Shown: one piece after another, positions 9,900 to 19,443 of the stretch
How the letters are laid out: each line of letters starts with the position of its first letter
Position numbering within the stretch: the stretch's first letter is position 1
NCBI RefSeq assembly: GCF_018860345.1
Contig: NZ_JAHKPJ010000028.1
Location: 1-64,000, forward strand
Source: Psychrosphaera sp. F3M07
GTDB lineage: Bacteria; Pseudomonadota; Gammaproteobacteria; Enterobacterales; Alteromonadaceae
Length of the DNA stretch: 64,000 nt
Direction of reading: 5' to 3'
Notes under the pieces: generated by a model
What the model was told of the DNA's origin: nothing
The model's input: only the letters and a program-made list of their open reading frames with translations
The model's database searches: none
Translations under genes and position numbers: made by a program

Positions 9900-10604
9900 C
9901 TACTTAGCTTTCTGGCTACGACGCTTCTTCGCTGGCTTTGGTTGCTTTGGCTCTTCAACTTGAACAGAACCGAAACCACCTAGTACTTCACCTTTAAAGA
10001 TCCATACTTTCACACCGATGATGCCGTAAGTAGTTAATGCTTCAGAAGTAGCATAGTCGATATCAGCACGTAAAGTGTGTAGAGGTACACGGCCTTCACG
10101 ATACCATTCTGAACGTGCAATTTCTGCTCCGCCCAAACGACCACTAACTTCAACTTTGATACCCTTCGCACCAATACGCATAGCGTTTTGTACCGCGCGC
10201 TTCATAGCACGACGGAACATAACACGACGTTCTAGCTGGCTAGAAATGCTGTCAGCTACTAGCTGTGCATCTAACTCAGGCTTACGAACTTCTGCGATGT
10301 TGATTTGAGCAGGTACACCTGTCAATTTAGCAACAACATTACGAAGTTTTTCAACGTCTGCGCCTTTCTTACCAATAACAACACCTGGACGAGCCGTGTG
10401 TATTGTTACTTTGATAGATTTAGCAGGACGTTCAATCGTAATCTTTGATACTGAAGCGTTCTTTAATTCTTTAGTCAAAAATTGGCGGACTTTTATATCG
10501 CCATTTAAGTGACTCGCATATTCTTTAGTATTCGCGTACCAGGTAGAAACCCATGGTTTAGTGATACCTAGGCGAATACCCGTAGGATGTACTTTTTGAC
10601 CCAT
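9900..10604 (-). CDS. rpsC: 30S ribosomal protein S3
   Basis: Small-subunit protein at the mRNA entry site with helicase function. The 234 residues start [18 protein letters not shown], include the KH domain with [16 protein letters not shown] (about residues 62-78) and the C-terminal domain with [24 protein letters not shown]. The C-terminus is a basic tail ([12 protein letters not shown]). It lies 11 bases after rplV. Confidence 0.99.
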   Translation of the reverse strand: MGQKVHPTGIRLGITKPWVSTWYANTKEYASHLNGDIKVRQFLTKELKNASVSKITIERPAKSIKVTIHTARPGVVIGKKGADVEKLRNVVAKLTGVPAQINIAEVRKPELDAQLVADSISSQLERRVMFRRAMKRAVQNAMRIGAKGIKVEVSGRLGGAEIARSEWYREGRVPLHTLRADIDYATSEALTTYGIIGVKVWIFKGEVLGGFGSVQVEEPKQPKPAKKRRSQKAK

Positions 10605-10615
10605 TAGTTAATCTC

Positions 10616-10945
10616 CTAATCCGCTACTACAACAGTTATGTGTGAAGAGCGCTTAAGTACGCGATCAGCACGGCCTTTTGCACGAGTCTTGATGCGTTTC
10701 ATTGTAGGACCTGCGTCCACAAAGATTTTCGCAACACTAAGTTCATCGATATCTGCACCGTCGTTATGCTCAGCATTGGCGATTGCAGATTCTAAAACTT
10801 TCTTCACTAACACAGCTGCTTTCTTGTTGCTGTATGTCAATACTTCTAACGCTTTGTCCACTGGTAGACCACGAATCTGGTCAGCTACCAAGCGAGCCTT
10901 CTGTGGAGAAGTACGGGCAAAACGATGTTTAGCTAAAGCTTCCAT
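10616..10945 (-). CDS. rplV: 50S ribosomal protein L22
   Basis: Large-subunit protein whose long hairpin lines the exit tunnel. The 109 residues begin [26 protein letters not shown] and end with the extended hairpin ([31 protein letters not shown]), where macrolide-resistance mutations fall in other species. The length is close to E. coli (110). It lies nine bases after rpsS. Confidence 0.99.
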   Translation of the reverse strand: MEALAKHRFARTSPQKARLVADQIRGLPVDKALEVLTYSNKKAAVLVKKVLESAIANAEHNDGADIDELSVAKIFVDAGPTMKRIKTRAKGRADRVLKRSSHITVVVAD

Positions 10946-10954
10946 TTTCTACTC

Positions 10955-11233
10955 CTACTTCTTCTTAGCTTTCTTGTCAGCCGCGTGACCGCGGTACGTA
11001 CGAGTTGGTGAAAATTCACCTAACTTGTGTCCAACCATTTCGTCAGAAACATATACTGGAACGTGTTGACGACCATTATGGACAGCGATGGTCAATCCAA
11101 TCATATCAGGAATGATCATTGAGCGACGAGACCAAGTTTTAATTGGTTTCTTGTTCCCGCTTTCCAAGGCTGCTTCAACCTTCTTCAGCAAGTGTAGGTC
11201 TATAAAAGGACCTTTCTTGAGAGAACGTGGCAT
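10955..11233 (-). CDS. rpsS: 30S ribosomal protein S19
   Basis: Small-subunit head protein of 92 residues, beginning [18 protein letters not shown] and containing [22 protein letters not shown] and [15 protein letters not shown], all S19 hallmarks. Length equals the E. coli protein. It lies between rplB and rplV. Confidence 0.99.
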   Translation of the reverse strand: MPRSLKKGPFIDLHLLKKVEAALESGNKKPIKTWSRRSMIIPDMIGLTIAVHNGRQHVPVYVSDEMVGHKLGEFSPTRTYRGHAADKKAKKK

Positions 11234-11249
11234 GGTATTACCTCACTAA

Positions 11250-12074
11250 TTATTTATTACGACGACGAACAATAAACTTGTCCGTTGACTTATTCTTACG
11301 AGTCTTAGCACCTTTAGTCGGTTTACCCCAAGGAGTAACCGGGTGACGACCACCAGAAGTACGACCTTCACCACCACCATGTGGGTGATCTACCGGGTTC
11401 ATTACAACACCACGGACAGTAGGACGTACACCGCGCCAACGGCTTGCACCAGCTTTACCAAGCTTGCGAAGCATATGTTCAGCGTTACCAACTTCACCTA
11501 ACGTCGCACGACAATCAGCAAGAACTTTACGCATTTCGCCAGAGCGAAGACGTACTGTTACATATTGACCATCAAATGCTAAGATTTGTACGTAAGCACC
11601 TGCAGAACGAGCAAGCTGTGCACCTTTACCAGGTTTCAACTCAACGTTATGTACTGTGCTACCTACAGGCATGTTACGCATAGGCATAGCATTACCAGGT
11701 TTAATCGGGGCATCGATACCAGACATTACTGGATCACCTGCTTTTAGACCTTTAGGCGCGATGATGTACTTACGTTCACCGTCTGCATAAAGAACTAATG
11801 CAATGTTTGCACTACGATTTGGATCATACTCAAGACGTTCTACTTTCGCAGGAATTCCGTCTTTATTACGCTTAAAGTCTACAACACGGTAATGTTGTTT
11901 ATGACCGCCACCAATGTGACGAACAGTAATACGACCGTTATTGTTACGACCACCTGATTTAGATTTTTTCTCTAAAAGAGGAGCGTATGGTGCGCCTTTA
12001 TGTAACTCAGCATTAACTACTTTCGTTACGTGACGGCGACCAGGAGAAGTTGGTTTACATTTTACTAAAGCCAT
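11250..12074 (-). CDS. rplB: 50S ribosomal protein L2
   Basis: Essential protein beside the peptidyl transferase centre and in inter-subunit bridges. The 274 residues begin [20 protein letters not shown] and end in the conserved core [20 protein letters not shown], including the histidine near position 229 that is essential in E. coli. Length is one residue over E. coli. It lies 14 bases after rplW. Confidence 0.99.
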   Translation of the reverse strand: MALVKCKPTSPGRRHVTKVVNAELHKGAPYAPLLEKKSKSGGRNNNGRITVRHIGGGHKQHYRVVDFKRNKDGIPAKVERLEYDPNRSANIALVLYADGERKYIIAPKGLKAGDPVMSGIDAPIKPGNAMPMRNMPVGSTVHNVELKPGKGAQLARSAGAYVQILAFDGQYVTVRLRSGEMRKVLADCRATLGEVGNAEHMLRKLGKAGASRWRGVRPTVRGVVMNPVDHPHGGGEGRTSGGRHPVTPWGKPTKGAKTRKNKSTDKFIVRRRNK

Positions 12075-12088
12075 TTTTTAGTCTCCTA

Positions 12089-12394
12089 TTACTCGGCTGC
12101 GCCGTCTTCAAGATCAAGAGAAGCACCTTCAGCAAGTGTCACGTAAGCTTTTTTCCAATTCTTACGACGACCCATGCGTGCACCAGTACGTTTCGCTTTA
12201 CCTTTCACATTAAGTGAATTTACTTTCGTAACTTCAACTTCGAAAAGTTTTTCAACAGCAGCTTTAATTTCTGCTTTTGTAGCGTCTACAGCAACTTTGA
12301 ATACTAACGTGTTGTTAGCTTCATTTGCCAATGTGCTCTTTTCAGAAACATGTGGAGCTACTAATACTTTTAACAAACGTTCTTCGCTTATCAT
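12089..12394 (-). CDS. rplW: 50S ribosomal protein L23
   Basis: Protein at the exit tunnel that anchors trigger factor and the signal recognition particle. The 101 residues begin [21 protein letters not shown] and contain [21 protein letters not shown] and [20 protein letters not shown]. The start overlaps the rplD stop by four bases, so the two are translationally coupled. Confidence 0.99.
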   Translation of the reverse strand: MISEERLLKVLVAPHVSEKSTLANEANNTLVFKVAVDATKAEIKAAVEKLFEVEVTKVNSLNVKGKAKRTGARMGRRKNWKKAYVTLAEGASLDLEDGAAE

Positions 12395-12996
12395 GCTAGC
12401 ATCTCCTCAATTTGTTTCACGGCACCAGCAGTTACTACAACTTTATCAAACGCGATTAAACTAACCGGGTCGATTGTTGCAACGTCACGTACATCAACTT
12501 TATATAAGTTGCGTGCTGATAAGAATAAGTTCTCAGATACTTCTTCAGTTATGATAAGTACATCTTTCAAGCTCATTTCGTTTAATTTAGCAGCTAGTGC
12601 TTTAGTTTTAGGCGTTTCTAATTCGAAACTTTCTACAACTACGAAACGTTCTTGACGAACTAATTCAGATAGGATGCTTTGGATAGCACCACGATACATT
12701 TTTTTATTCACTTTTTGTGAATGGTCTTGTGGTTTTGCAGCAAATGTAACACCACCAGAACGCCATATTGGAGAACGAATAGTACCCGCACGAGCACGAC
12801 CTGTTCCCTTTTGACGCCATGGTTTTATACCACCACCGCTAACTTCTGAGCGAGTTTTTTGAGCTTTAGAACCCTGACGAGCGCCTGCAGCGTATGCAGT
12901 TACTACTTGGTGAACTAATGCTTCGTTGAACTCACGACCGAAGGTAGCTTCAGAAACTTCAACAGCGCCCTTAGCGCCAGCAAAATCTAATTTCAT
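12391..12996 (-). CDS. rplD: 50S ribosomal protein L4
   Basis: Large-subunit protein that in enterobacteria also represses its own operon at the S10 leader. The chosen ATG gives 201 residues ([16 protein letters not shown]), the E. coli length, with GGAG seven bases upstream. A GTG directly before it is in frame but less well placed. Visible signatures are the loop [19 protein letters not shown] and the C-terminal [18 protein letters not shown]. It lies 14 bases after rplC. Confidence 0.98.
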   Translation of the reverse strand: MKLDFAGAKGAVEVSEATFGREFNEALVHQVVTAYAAGARQGSKAQKTRSEVSGGGIKPWRQKGTGRARAGTIRSPIWRSGGVTFAAKPQDHSQKVNKKMYRGAIQSILSELVRQERFVVVESFELETPKTKALAAKLNEMSLKDVLIITEEVSENLFLSARNLYKVDVRDVATIDPVSLIAFDKVVVTAGAVKQIEEMLA

Positions 12997-13010
12997 CACT
13001 ATTCTCCGGA

Positions 13011-13649
13011 TTACGCTTTAACAGCAGGTTTAACAATGACGTCGCCGCCAATTGAACCAGGTACAGCGCCTTTAACTAATAGTAAGTTACGCTCTGCATC
13101 TACACGTACAACTTCAAGATTCTGAGTTGTTGTACGTACGTTACCCATTTGGCCAGCCATTTTCTTACCTTTAAATACACGACCTGGAGTTTGGTTTTGA
13201 CCAATTGAACCCGGTGCGCGGTGAGAAAGTGAGTTACCGTGAGTTGCGTCTTGCATGCTGAAATTCCAGCGCTTAACACCACCTTGGAAACCTTTACCTT
13301 TTGACGTGCCAGTAACGTCTACTAATTTAGCGTCATTAAATACTTCTACAGTAATTTCGCTACCAATTACGATATCGTCGCCTTCACCTGCAGCTAAGCG
13401 GAATTCCCACATACCACGACCAGCTTCAACACCTGCTTTCGCAAAATGTCCTGCTTGTGCCTTAGTAACGCGGTTCGCTTTTTTAGTGCCAGCAGTAACT
13501 TGCAATGCGCGATAACCATCGGTTTCTTCGTTACGGATTTGAGTAACACGGTTAGGTGTCGCTTCAATAACCGTAACAGGAATTGATACACCATCTTCAG
13601 TGAAGATACGTGTCATTCCTACTTTACGTCCGACTAGACCTATAGTCAT
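13011..13649 (-). CDS. rplC: 50S ribosomal protein L3
   Basis: Early-assembly protein reaching the peptidyl transferase centre. The 212 residues begin [20 protein letters not shown] and contain [13 protein letters not shown] and the loop [26 protein letters not shown], which includes the glutamine that is N5-methylated by PrmB in E. coli. It is the second gene of the S10 operon, 24 bases after rpsJ. Confidence 0.99.
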   Translation of the reverse strand: MTIGLVGRKVGMTRIFTEDGVSIPVTVIEATPNRVTQIRNEETDGYRALQVTAGTKKANRVTKAQAGHFAKAGVEAGRGMWEFRLAAGEGDDIVIGSEITVEVFNDAKLVDVTGTSKGKGFQGGVKRWNFSMQDATHGNSLSHRAPGSIGQNQTPGRVFKGKKMAGQMGNVRTTTQNLEVVRVDAERNLLLVKGAVPGSIGGDVIVKPAVKA

Positions 13650-13673
13650 TTTGAAACCCCTTTAATCTCTCGA

Positions 13674-13988
<315 letters not shown>

Positions 13989-14019
13989 TTACCTCAAAAG
14001 AGCATTTTAGAAAGAGCAT

Positions 14020-14062
14020 AAAAAAACATCGCATTAGCCTTCTTCATCAGAAATCTAAGCGG
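14020..14062 (-). promoter_or_regulatory. Attenuator hairpin in the S10 leader
   Basis: In the rpsJ leader the minus-strand RNA can form a long stem (ACCGCTTAGATTTCT with AAGAAGGCTAATGCG, GATG loop, one bulge) followed by seven T, about 35 bases upstream of the rpsJ start. In E. coli an equivalent leader hairpin with a U-tract is where L4 stimulates NusA-dependent termination. Its position and form make the same L4 control likely here. Confidence 0.7.
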
Positions 14063-14204
14063 TGTAAATTTATCTATTTAGTTGGATTCCCAATCGGAAC
14101 CCCTGTACTGATTAACATATCGCTAATCTTTCAAACCAATGAAAAGAACATTTTTAATTATTGGTTTGCCCATATGCCTGCAACTAGTACAGACGGGAGA
14201 GCGC

Positions 14205-14232
14205 ATTTTATAGATCTTGACTATAAATGCAA
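14205..14232 (-). promoter_or_regulatory. Promoter of the S10 operon
   Basis: On the minus strand TTGCAT (14227-14232) and TAAAAT (14205-14210) are 16 bases apart, followed by GCGCTCTCCCG. Transcription from about 14198 would give a leader of about 210 bases, somewhat longer than the E. coli S10 leader. The rest of the 13986-14354 gap holds the leader hairpins and the start region of the divergent beta-amylase gene. Confidence 0.75.
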
Positions 14233-14354
14233 CAGTTTATTTGTATAAATTGTATTTTAATCGGAGTCCATGCATTCCAGCATTACGCATACGTATGGCT
14301 GTTTCATCAAGGCAAGTTTTCAGACACTCTTAGATGCATTAATTACATCATTCA

Positions 14355-15785
14355 ATGGACGTTATGATTAAGTTATTCAAATCAATTACATTAATAGCCA
14401 CACTAGTCCTTTGGAGTCATACCGCACTTTCAGCCTCGGTTAACGTTATGGGTCCTTTATGGTTAGACACTCAAGAACAATGGCACGACTTTCGTGACGA
14501 TCTAAAAACCGCCAAACAAATGGGCGTCGAAGCAGTCACTGTTGACGTTTGGTGGGGAGCCGTTGAAAAGAATGGAGATCAGTTGTTCGACTGGTCTTAT
14601 TACGACAAAGTTTTTATGGCTATTTTAGAAGCAAAATTACGAATAGTACCCATAATGTCTTTTCATCAATGTGGAGGTAACGTTGGTGATGTCTGCAACA
14701 TTCCTATTCCCAAATGGATTTGGCACCACTTTAATAACAAAGGTACACCTCCAGCGTTTAATACGATTGGGTCAAATGTCCAAGCTTATGACCTCATGTT
14801 CAAAAGTGAACAAGGTAATTACTCCAACGAATATGTTTCGCTTTGGGCGGACAAATTTGTGATCCCACAATACATAGAGTTTATGTCTGCTTTTGAATCT
14901 CACTTTAGTCGTATGGCTCCAAACTTTGATGAATTAAACATAAGTATGGGGCCCGCCGGAGAGTTGAGATACCCTTCTTATAATAGCCACGACAACAACA
15001 CTGGATATCCAACACGTGGTGCGTTTCAATCTTTTGGTCGTTTGGCCATTATTGACTTTCAACAATCTATGCTTAGAAAATATCAACAATTAACTAAAAT
15101 TAATGAAGCATGGAAAACCTCATATTCATCACTTAAGCAACTCGCGTTGCCAAAAAATATGGGGGAATTTGTAATAACTGGCCAACACCTTAATACAACA
15201 TATGGTTTAGATATATTAGATTGGTATCATAAAGCTTTGATGCAACATGGTGAACGAATGTTATCCGCAGCTTCAAATGGTTTCTCAACAGCCTTTAAGC
15301 ATATTGATTTAGGTTATAAAGTGCCAGGTATACACTGGTTAATGTCAGCACCTTTGCCTTTAATGCGAGCGGCAGAGTTAGCTTCAGGTGTGATTTCACC
15401 CGGCTTTAATTCGAGTAAAATGCAAGTTGAAGGTCATGGATATCGCGCAGCTATTGCGTTAGCAGCCAAATATACAACTAATGAACGCCAAGTTATTTTG
15501 CATTTCACCTGTTTAGAAATGTCAGATCAGCCAGTTGCACCTGCTTTTTCATTGGCAAATACACTTGTCGCTTGGGTTGGTAAGGAAGCAAAAAGACAAG
15601 GGGTTACTGTTAAAGGCGAAAATGCTCTGTCAGCTGGCACTTCGACACTAACAGGTTGGCACAATATAACGGATGCACTACTTAATGATGGGTATGACGG
15701 GATAACGATCCTCAGGTTAAACCACGTGACTCAAGACCTTGGAAGAACTCAATACCCAGAACTTATTAAGAAACTTAATAATTGA
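14355..15785 (+). CDS. Secreted beta-amylase (glycoside hydrolase family 14)
   Basis: Exo-acting hydrolase that releases beta-maltose from the non-reducing ends of starch and related alpha-glucans. The 476 residues start with a signal peptide (basic MIKLFK, hydrophobic core, cut near ALS-A at about residue 26). GH14 motifs are clear: SFHQCGGNVGD (about 102-112, substrate loop), GPAGELRYPSY with the catalytic acid E203, and FTCLEMSD with the catalytic base E388. No starch-binding domain follows. Start may be 14355 or the ATG at 14364; neither has a strong ribosome-binding site. It stands alone, divergent from the S10 operon, with no other maltose gene nearby. GH14 is mostly known from plants and Gram-positive bacteria, so transfer is possible. 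Confidence 0.93.
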   Translation: MDVMIKLFKSITLIATLVLWSHTALSASVNVMGPLWLDTQEQWHDFRDDLKTAKQMGVEAVTVDVWWGAVEKNGDQLFDWSYYDKVFMAILEAKLRIVPIMSFHQCGGNVGDVCNIPIPKWIWHHFNNKGTPPAFNTIGSNVQAYDLMFKSEQGNYSNEYVSLWADKFVIPQYIEFMSAFESHFSRMAPNFDELNISMGPAGELRYPSYNSHDNNTGYPTRGAFQSFGRLAIIDFQQSMLRKYQQLTKINEAWKTSYSSLKQLALPKNMGEFVITGQHLNTTYGLDILDWYHKALMQHGERMLSAASNGFSTAFKHIDLGYKVPGIHWLMSAPLPLMRAAELASGVISPGFNSSKMQVEGHGYRAAIALAAKYTTNERQVILHFTCLEMSDQPVAPAFSLANTLVAWVGKEAKRQGVTVKGENALSAGTSTLTGWHNITDALLNDGYDGITILRLNHVTQDLGRTQYPELIKKLNN

Positions 15786-15871
15786 TTATAGTTTGATTAG
15801 ACGCCAGAGAATAAGACAACTATTGTCGGCTTTGACCTAACTTACATATCCTTATGGTGTCGGCATTGTCT

Positions 15872-15914
15872 CCTGATTGACCTGCTGGCCACATCCATGT
15901 AGCCGTTTATCAGG
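15872..15914. repeat. REP-like nested palindrome
   Basis: CCTGAT (15872-15877) and ATCAGG (15909-15914) enclose an inner near-perfect stem, GGCCACAT / ATGTAGCC (15887-15904, one wobble, tight loop). It lies in the 189-base gap between the convergent beta-amylase and acyl-CoA dehydrogenase genes. No T-run follows on either side, so it is not a classical terminator. Small intergenic palindromes of this kind often occur as dispersed REP-like repeats, but only this copy is clear in the window. Confidence 0.45.
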
Positions 15915-15974
15915 CGATTAAAGGCGTTTTGTTGACGCTAAATAATCTAATTTTTATGAAGTTAATTATAATTG

Positions 15975-17744
15975 CTAGAAATCTTCGACATTGTGTGTGA
16001 ACAACATATCTGCACCGGACTCTATTTGTAATTTCAAACTCATTATCTTCGGTAATATTCTGGCAAAATAATATTTACCCGTTTTTATTTTAGATTGTGA
16101 TAAAGCTTTATCTTCAACATTTTTAGCGGCTACCATCATTTTCGCCCACATATAACCAAACAAGACATAACCAAATAGATGTAAGTACTCAACCGAAGCG
16201 GCACCAAGTTCACTTGGATTACTTGATGCTTTCTTTAATACGTCTACAGTTACCGCTGATAATAAGTCTACCGCTGCTATAAGCTGATTAAGCTCGTCTG
16301 GAAATTCCGCTTCATGATCTTTAGCAAATTGAATAACTTCTTTAGCTAATACATTTGCAGTATTACCATTGTCCATTGCTACTTTTCGACCGATTAAATC
16401 AAGTGCTTGAACACCATTAGTGCCTTCGTATATTTGCGTAATACGACAATCCCTAACTAATTGCTCTTGTCCCCATTCACGAATATAACCGTGCCCACCA
16501 AAGACCTGTTGACCGGCAACACATGAATCAAAACCCATATCAGTGACAAATGCTTTGGCGATCGGTGTTAATAGTTGGCCTTTTAAATATGCAGCTTTTG
16601 CAACTTCCGAATCGTCGGAGAACTTAGCAATGTCTAATTGCATAGCAACATATGTATTAAATGCCCTTGCCCCTTCATTTAATGCCTTCATGTTTAATAA
16701 CATTCTTCGAACATCTGGGTGCACAATAATAGATTCTGGCTTTTTATCCGCCGTTTTTACCGAACCCTTACCTTGTTTTCTATCTATAGCGTATTCCAGC
16801 GCATTTTGATAAGAACGCTCTGATGCGCCTAATCCTTGAATACCTACAAACAAACGCTCATAGTTCATCATTGTGAACATACAGGCTAGACCTTTGTTTT
16901 CTTCGCCTACTAGATACCCTTTAGCTCCGTCAAAATTCATGACACAAGTTGAGCTACCATGTATACCCATCTTATGTTCTATTGAGCCACAACCTAATGC
17001 GTTGTGTTCACCTAAAGTTCCGTCCTCATTTACGTTATATTTTGGAACAATAAATAAAGAGATCCCTCTTGAACCTTCTGGAGCTCCAGGTAATTTTGCT
17101 AATACTAAATGAATGATATTTTCAGTTAAATCATGTTCACCACCAGTGATGAATATTTTACTGCCTGTGATGTTATAACTGCCTTCTTCATTTTTTTCGG
17201 CTTTCGTTTTGATTAACCCTAGATCTGTACCAGCATGTGCTTCTGTTAAACACATGCTGCCTGCCCATGTTCCTGCATACATATTAGGTAAGAAGGTTTC
17301 TTTTAATTGATCCGAAGCGTGGGCATTAATAGAAACACATGCACCGGCAGTTAGCCCTGAATATAAAGAGAAGCCAAGATCCGCGCCACACATCATTTCT
17401 TCATGCATAGCCGATAACATTTTGGGCATACCCATACCGCCATATTCAGGGTCGCCAGCTAAACCTACCCAACCGCCTTCTGCAACTACATTATATGCCT
17501 CTTTAAACCCTTTAGGTGTTGTGACAAGGCCATCATTCCAAGTGACACCTTCTTCATCCGCATTTCGGCTATTGGGGGCAATTACACTCTCTGTAACTTT
17601 TGCACTTTCTTGTAAAATTGCATTCGCCGTTTCACGATCAATATTTTCTGCCAATGTGGCATTTGATTGCCAAAATTGGTCTGCCTTAAATACGTCAAAT
17701 AATAAAAAGTTCATGTCATTTACTGGGGCAGAATATTTACTCAT
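15975..17744 (-). CDS. Acyl-CoA dehydrogenase (long form, beta-oxidation)
   Basis: FAD enzyme making the first double bond in fatty acyl-CoA degradation. The chosen ATG gives 589 residues starting MSKYSAPVNDMNFLLFDVF; a GTG nine bases upstream is in frame but less typical. The N-terminal helical domain, the middle beta domain (MCLTEAHAGTDLG about 165-180, KIFITGGEHD) and the helical core with QIYEGTNGVQALDLIGRK, near the active-site glutamate, are all present. An extra C-terminal domain of about 120 residues is typical of this roughly 600-residue bacterial subfamily. It stands alone, with a CAAACGTTTG palindrome 55 bases upstream. Confidence 0.93.
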   Translation of the reverse strand: MSKYSAPVNDMNFLLFDVFKADQFWQSNATLAENIDRETANAILQESAKVTESVIAPNSRNADEEGVTWNDGLVTTPKGFKEAYNVVAEGGWVGLAGDPEYGGMGMPKMLSAMHEEMMCGADLGFSLYSGLTAGACVSINAHASDQLKETFLPNMYAGTWAGSMCLTEAHAGTDLGLIKTKAEKNEEGSYNITGSKIFITGGEHDLTENIIHLVLAKLPGAPEGSRGISLFIVPKYNVNEDGTLGEHNALGCGSIEHKMGIHGSSTCVMNFDGAKGYLVGEENKGLACMFTMMNYERLFVGIQGLGASERSYQNALEYAIDRKQGKGSVKTADKKPESIIVHPDVRRMLLNMKALNEGARAFNTYVAMQLDIAKFSDDSEVAKAAYLKGQLLTPIAKAFVTDMGFDSCVAGQQVFGGHGYIREWGQEQLVRDCRITQIYEGTNGVQALDLIGRKVAMDNGNTANVLAKEVIQFAKDHEAEFPDELNQLIAAVDLLSAVTVDVLKKASSNPSELGAASVEYLHLFGYVLFGYMWAKMMVAAKNVEDKALSQSKIKTGKYYFARILPKIMSLKLQIESGADMLFTHNVEDF

Positions 17745-17799
17745 TTTCTTCACTCATTGATCAAAAGTTAACAAACTATACATCAAGAACAAATTAAAA

Positions 17800-17809
17800 C
17801 AAACGTTTG
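17800..17809. promoter_or_regulatory. Palindrome CAAACGTTTG, possible fatty-acid repressor site
   Basis: A perfect ten-base palindrome lies 55 bases upstream of the acyl-CoA dehydrogenase start. TetR-type fatty-acid regulators of the PsrA family bind sites made of CAAAC and GTTTG half-sites. The fit of site and gene function is suggestive, but a ten-base palindrome may arise by chance. Confidence 0.45.
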
Positions 17810-17948
17810 AATTTATTTTTAATGCCCTAACAATACCTACAAAATATAGACCATGCTTATCATCTTTCTCATTTTTTATTTGATAAAGAGATAGATAAAT
17901 CATTAAAAATAAAACAAAATTAATACTGACCGACATGATCAAAGATGA

Positions 17949-18410
17949 ATGACTATAACTATGACAATTTGGATAGATGCAGACGCTTGCCCATTACCAG
18001 CAAAAGAGATTTTATTTAAAGCGGCTGAGCGCACGCAAACGCAGTTAATATTGGTCGCCAATCAATATATCAATATTCCACCTTCTAGGTTCATTAAAAT
18101 GATCCAAGTACCAAGCGGATTTGATGTTGCAGATGATGAAATTGTCAAACGTGTGCAACAAGATGATCTCGTTATCACTTCGGACATTCCACTTGCATCG
18201 GAAGTCATTGATAAAGGCGCCTTAGCATTAAACCCACGAGGTGAGCTTTATACCAGTCAAAACATTAAACAAATACTGAACATGCGTGACTTTATGGATA
18301 CGATGCGCTCAAGCGGAATAAACAGTTCTGGCCAGGCGAAATATGGTGATAAAGACAAACAACAATTTGCCAACCAACTAGATCAGTGGTTAGCAAAGGC
18401 TGTTAAGTAA
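17949..18410 (+). CDS. yaiI: UPF0178 family protein YaiI
   Basis: Conserved protein of the YaiI/YqxD family (DUF188), a PIN-like fold with unknown function. The 153 residues contain the family hallmarks: [15 protein letters not shown] near the start, [11 protein letters not shown] (about 75-86), [15 protein letters not shown] and [10 protein letters not shown], then [13 protein letters not shown]. coli YaiI aligns over its full length. Translation could start at 17949 or at the ATG at 17961 ([11 protein letters not shown]), which fits the family better; neither has a strong ribosome-binding site. It is divergent from the acyl-CoA dehydrogenase. Confidence 0.92.
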   Translation: MTITMTIWIDADACPLPAKEILFKAAERTQTQLILVANQYINIPPSRFIKMIQVPSGFDVADDEIVKRVQQDDLVITSDIPLASEVIDKGALALNPRGELYTSQNIKQILNMRDFMDTMRSSGINSSGQAKYGDKDKQQFANQLDQWLAKAVK

Positions 18411-18437
18411 TATAAGCCTGCAATTGCTATTAATTGA

Positions 18438-19343
18438 CTAATCTGTTTTTTTTGGCATCACCACATATTGACCAACAAATTTAGCGACAGGCGTCATATC
18501 ATCTAACACTTCTACTTGAACGGTTATACGCGCCTTTTTGTTTTCTTCTAATGGTAAAAAGTCACCTTCTATATTTTCAAAGTTTGCAATGGAACGAGGG
18601 AGCTCAGTCACCGGTTTATGATAATGAATATCGGCATCAGCTAAAACGATATCACCTTCGATTTTTTGCTCCTTCATCATCAAATGTACAAGTCCCCACC
18701 CCGTTAATGTTGCAAGAGAGTAGATACTACCAGCGAACATAGTGCCATGTAGGTTCATATTAGGATTTAACGCTGCTCTTGTTTCAAACGTTGTGCCCGT
18801 ATATTGATATACACGTATTCCCATAAGTTGAGTTATTGGGATCTGTTGGTGCCAAATATTTTGTAGATCCAAGCACCATTGAGGGTTACGGATGATGACT
18901 TCAACTTCATCTAATGGTTTACACATTTGTACATGAGGGATCTGTCCAAAAATCTCAGGGGCGTCACCGGTGACTTGGTAACCTAGATTTTCGTAAAAGT
19001 TAGTTGCGCTGGTTCTGGCATTTAATATGACTCGTTTTACACTTTCTTGACGCGCAATGGCCTCTAAAGACTCAAGCATTACCGTCGCTAATCCTTTGCG
19101 TCTATGCTGTTCAATCACAGCCATATATCTTATCTGACCTTCATCGGTACTAACCAGATGTAATCTTGCGACCCCTACTACATTACCTTGTTCGTCTATT
19201 ACCATTCGATGCCAAGCGTGTTGCTCATATTCATCTTTTTCTGAGCCACGAGGTTGTTGCAATGGCGCTCTTAAAACTTGCCAGCGGATCTCATAGTAGT
19301 GTTCCCACTCTTGCTCTGTTTGTGGTGCAACCACTTGGTACAT
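18438..19343 (-). CDS. yiiD: GNAT acetyltransferase / hotdog fusion (YiiD-type)
   Basis: Two-domain protein of 301 residues that aligns over most of its length with E. coli YiiD. Residues 1-145 form a GNAT acetyltransferase domain (MAVIEQHRRKGLATVMLESLE is the acetyl-CoA loop). Residues 150-300 form a hotdog thioesterase-like domain (GTMFAGSIYSLATLTGWGLVHLMM; ADADIHYHKPVT). Related hotdog proteins have been tied to starting fatty-acid synthesis by decarboxylating malonyl-ACP; that role is family knowledge recalled with moderate certainty and is not shown by the sequence. It is convergent with yaiI, 27 bases apart. Confidence 0.88.
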   Translation of the reverse strand: MYQVVAPQTEQEWEHYYEIRWQVLRAPLQQPRGSEKDEYEQHAWHRMVIDEQGNVVGVARLHLVSTDEGQIRYMAVIEQHRRKGLATVMLESLEAIARQESVKRVILNARTSATNFYENLGYQVTGDAPEIFGQIPHVQMCKPLDEVEVIIRNPQWCLDLQNIWHQQIPITQLMGIRVYQYTGTTFETRAALNPNMNLHGTMFAGSIYSLATLTGWGLVHLMMKEQKIEGDIVLADADIHYHKPVTELPRSIANFENIEGDFLPLEENKKARITVQVEVLDDMTPVAKFVGQYVVMPKKTD

Positions 19344-19443
19344 ATTTTTCCCCTCAATAACAATAACGCATTAATGTTTTATCTATATTTTTCTTATTAT
19401 TTACGTTACAAATAACTATTGTTTCAACCATTTAAGACTATTC

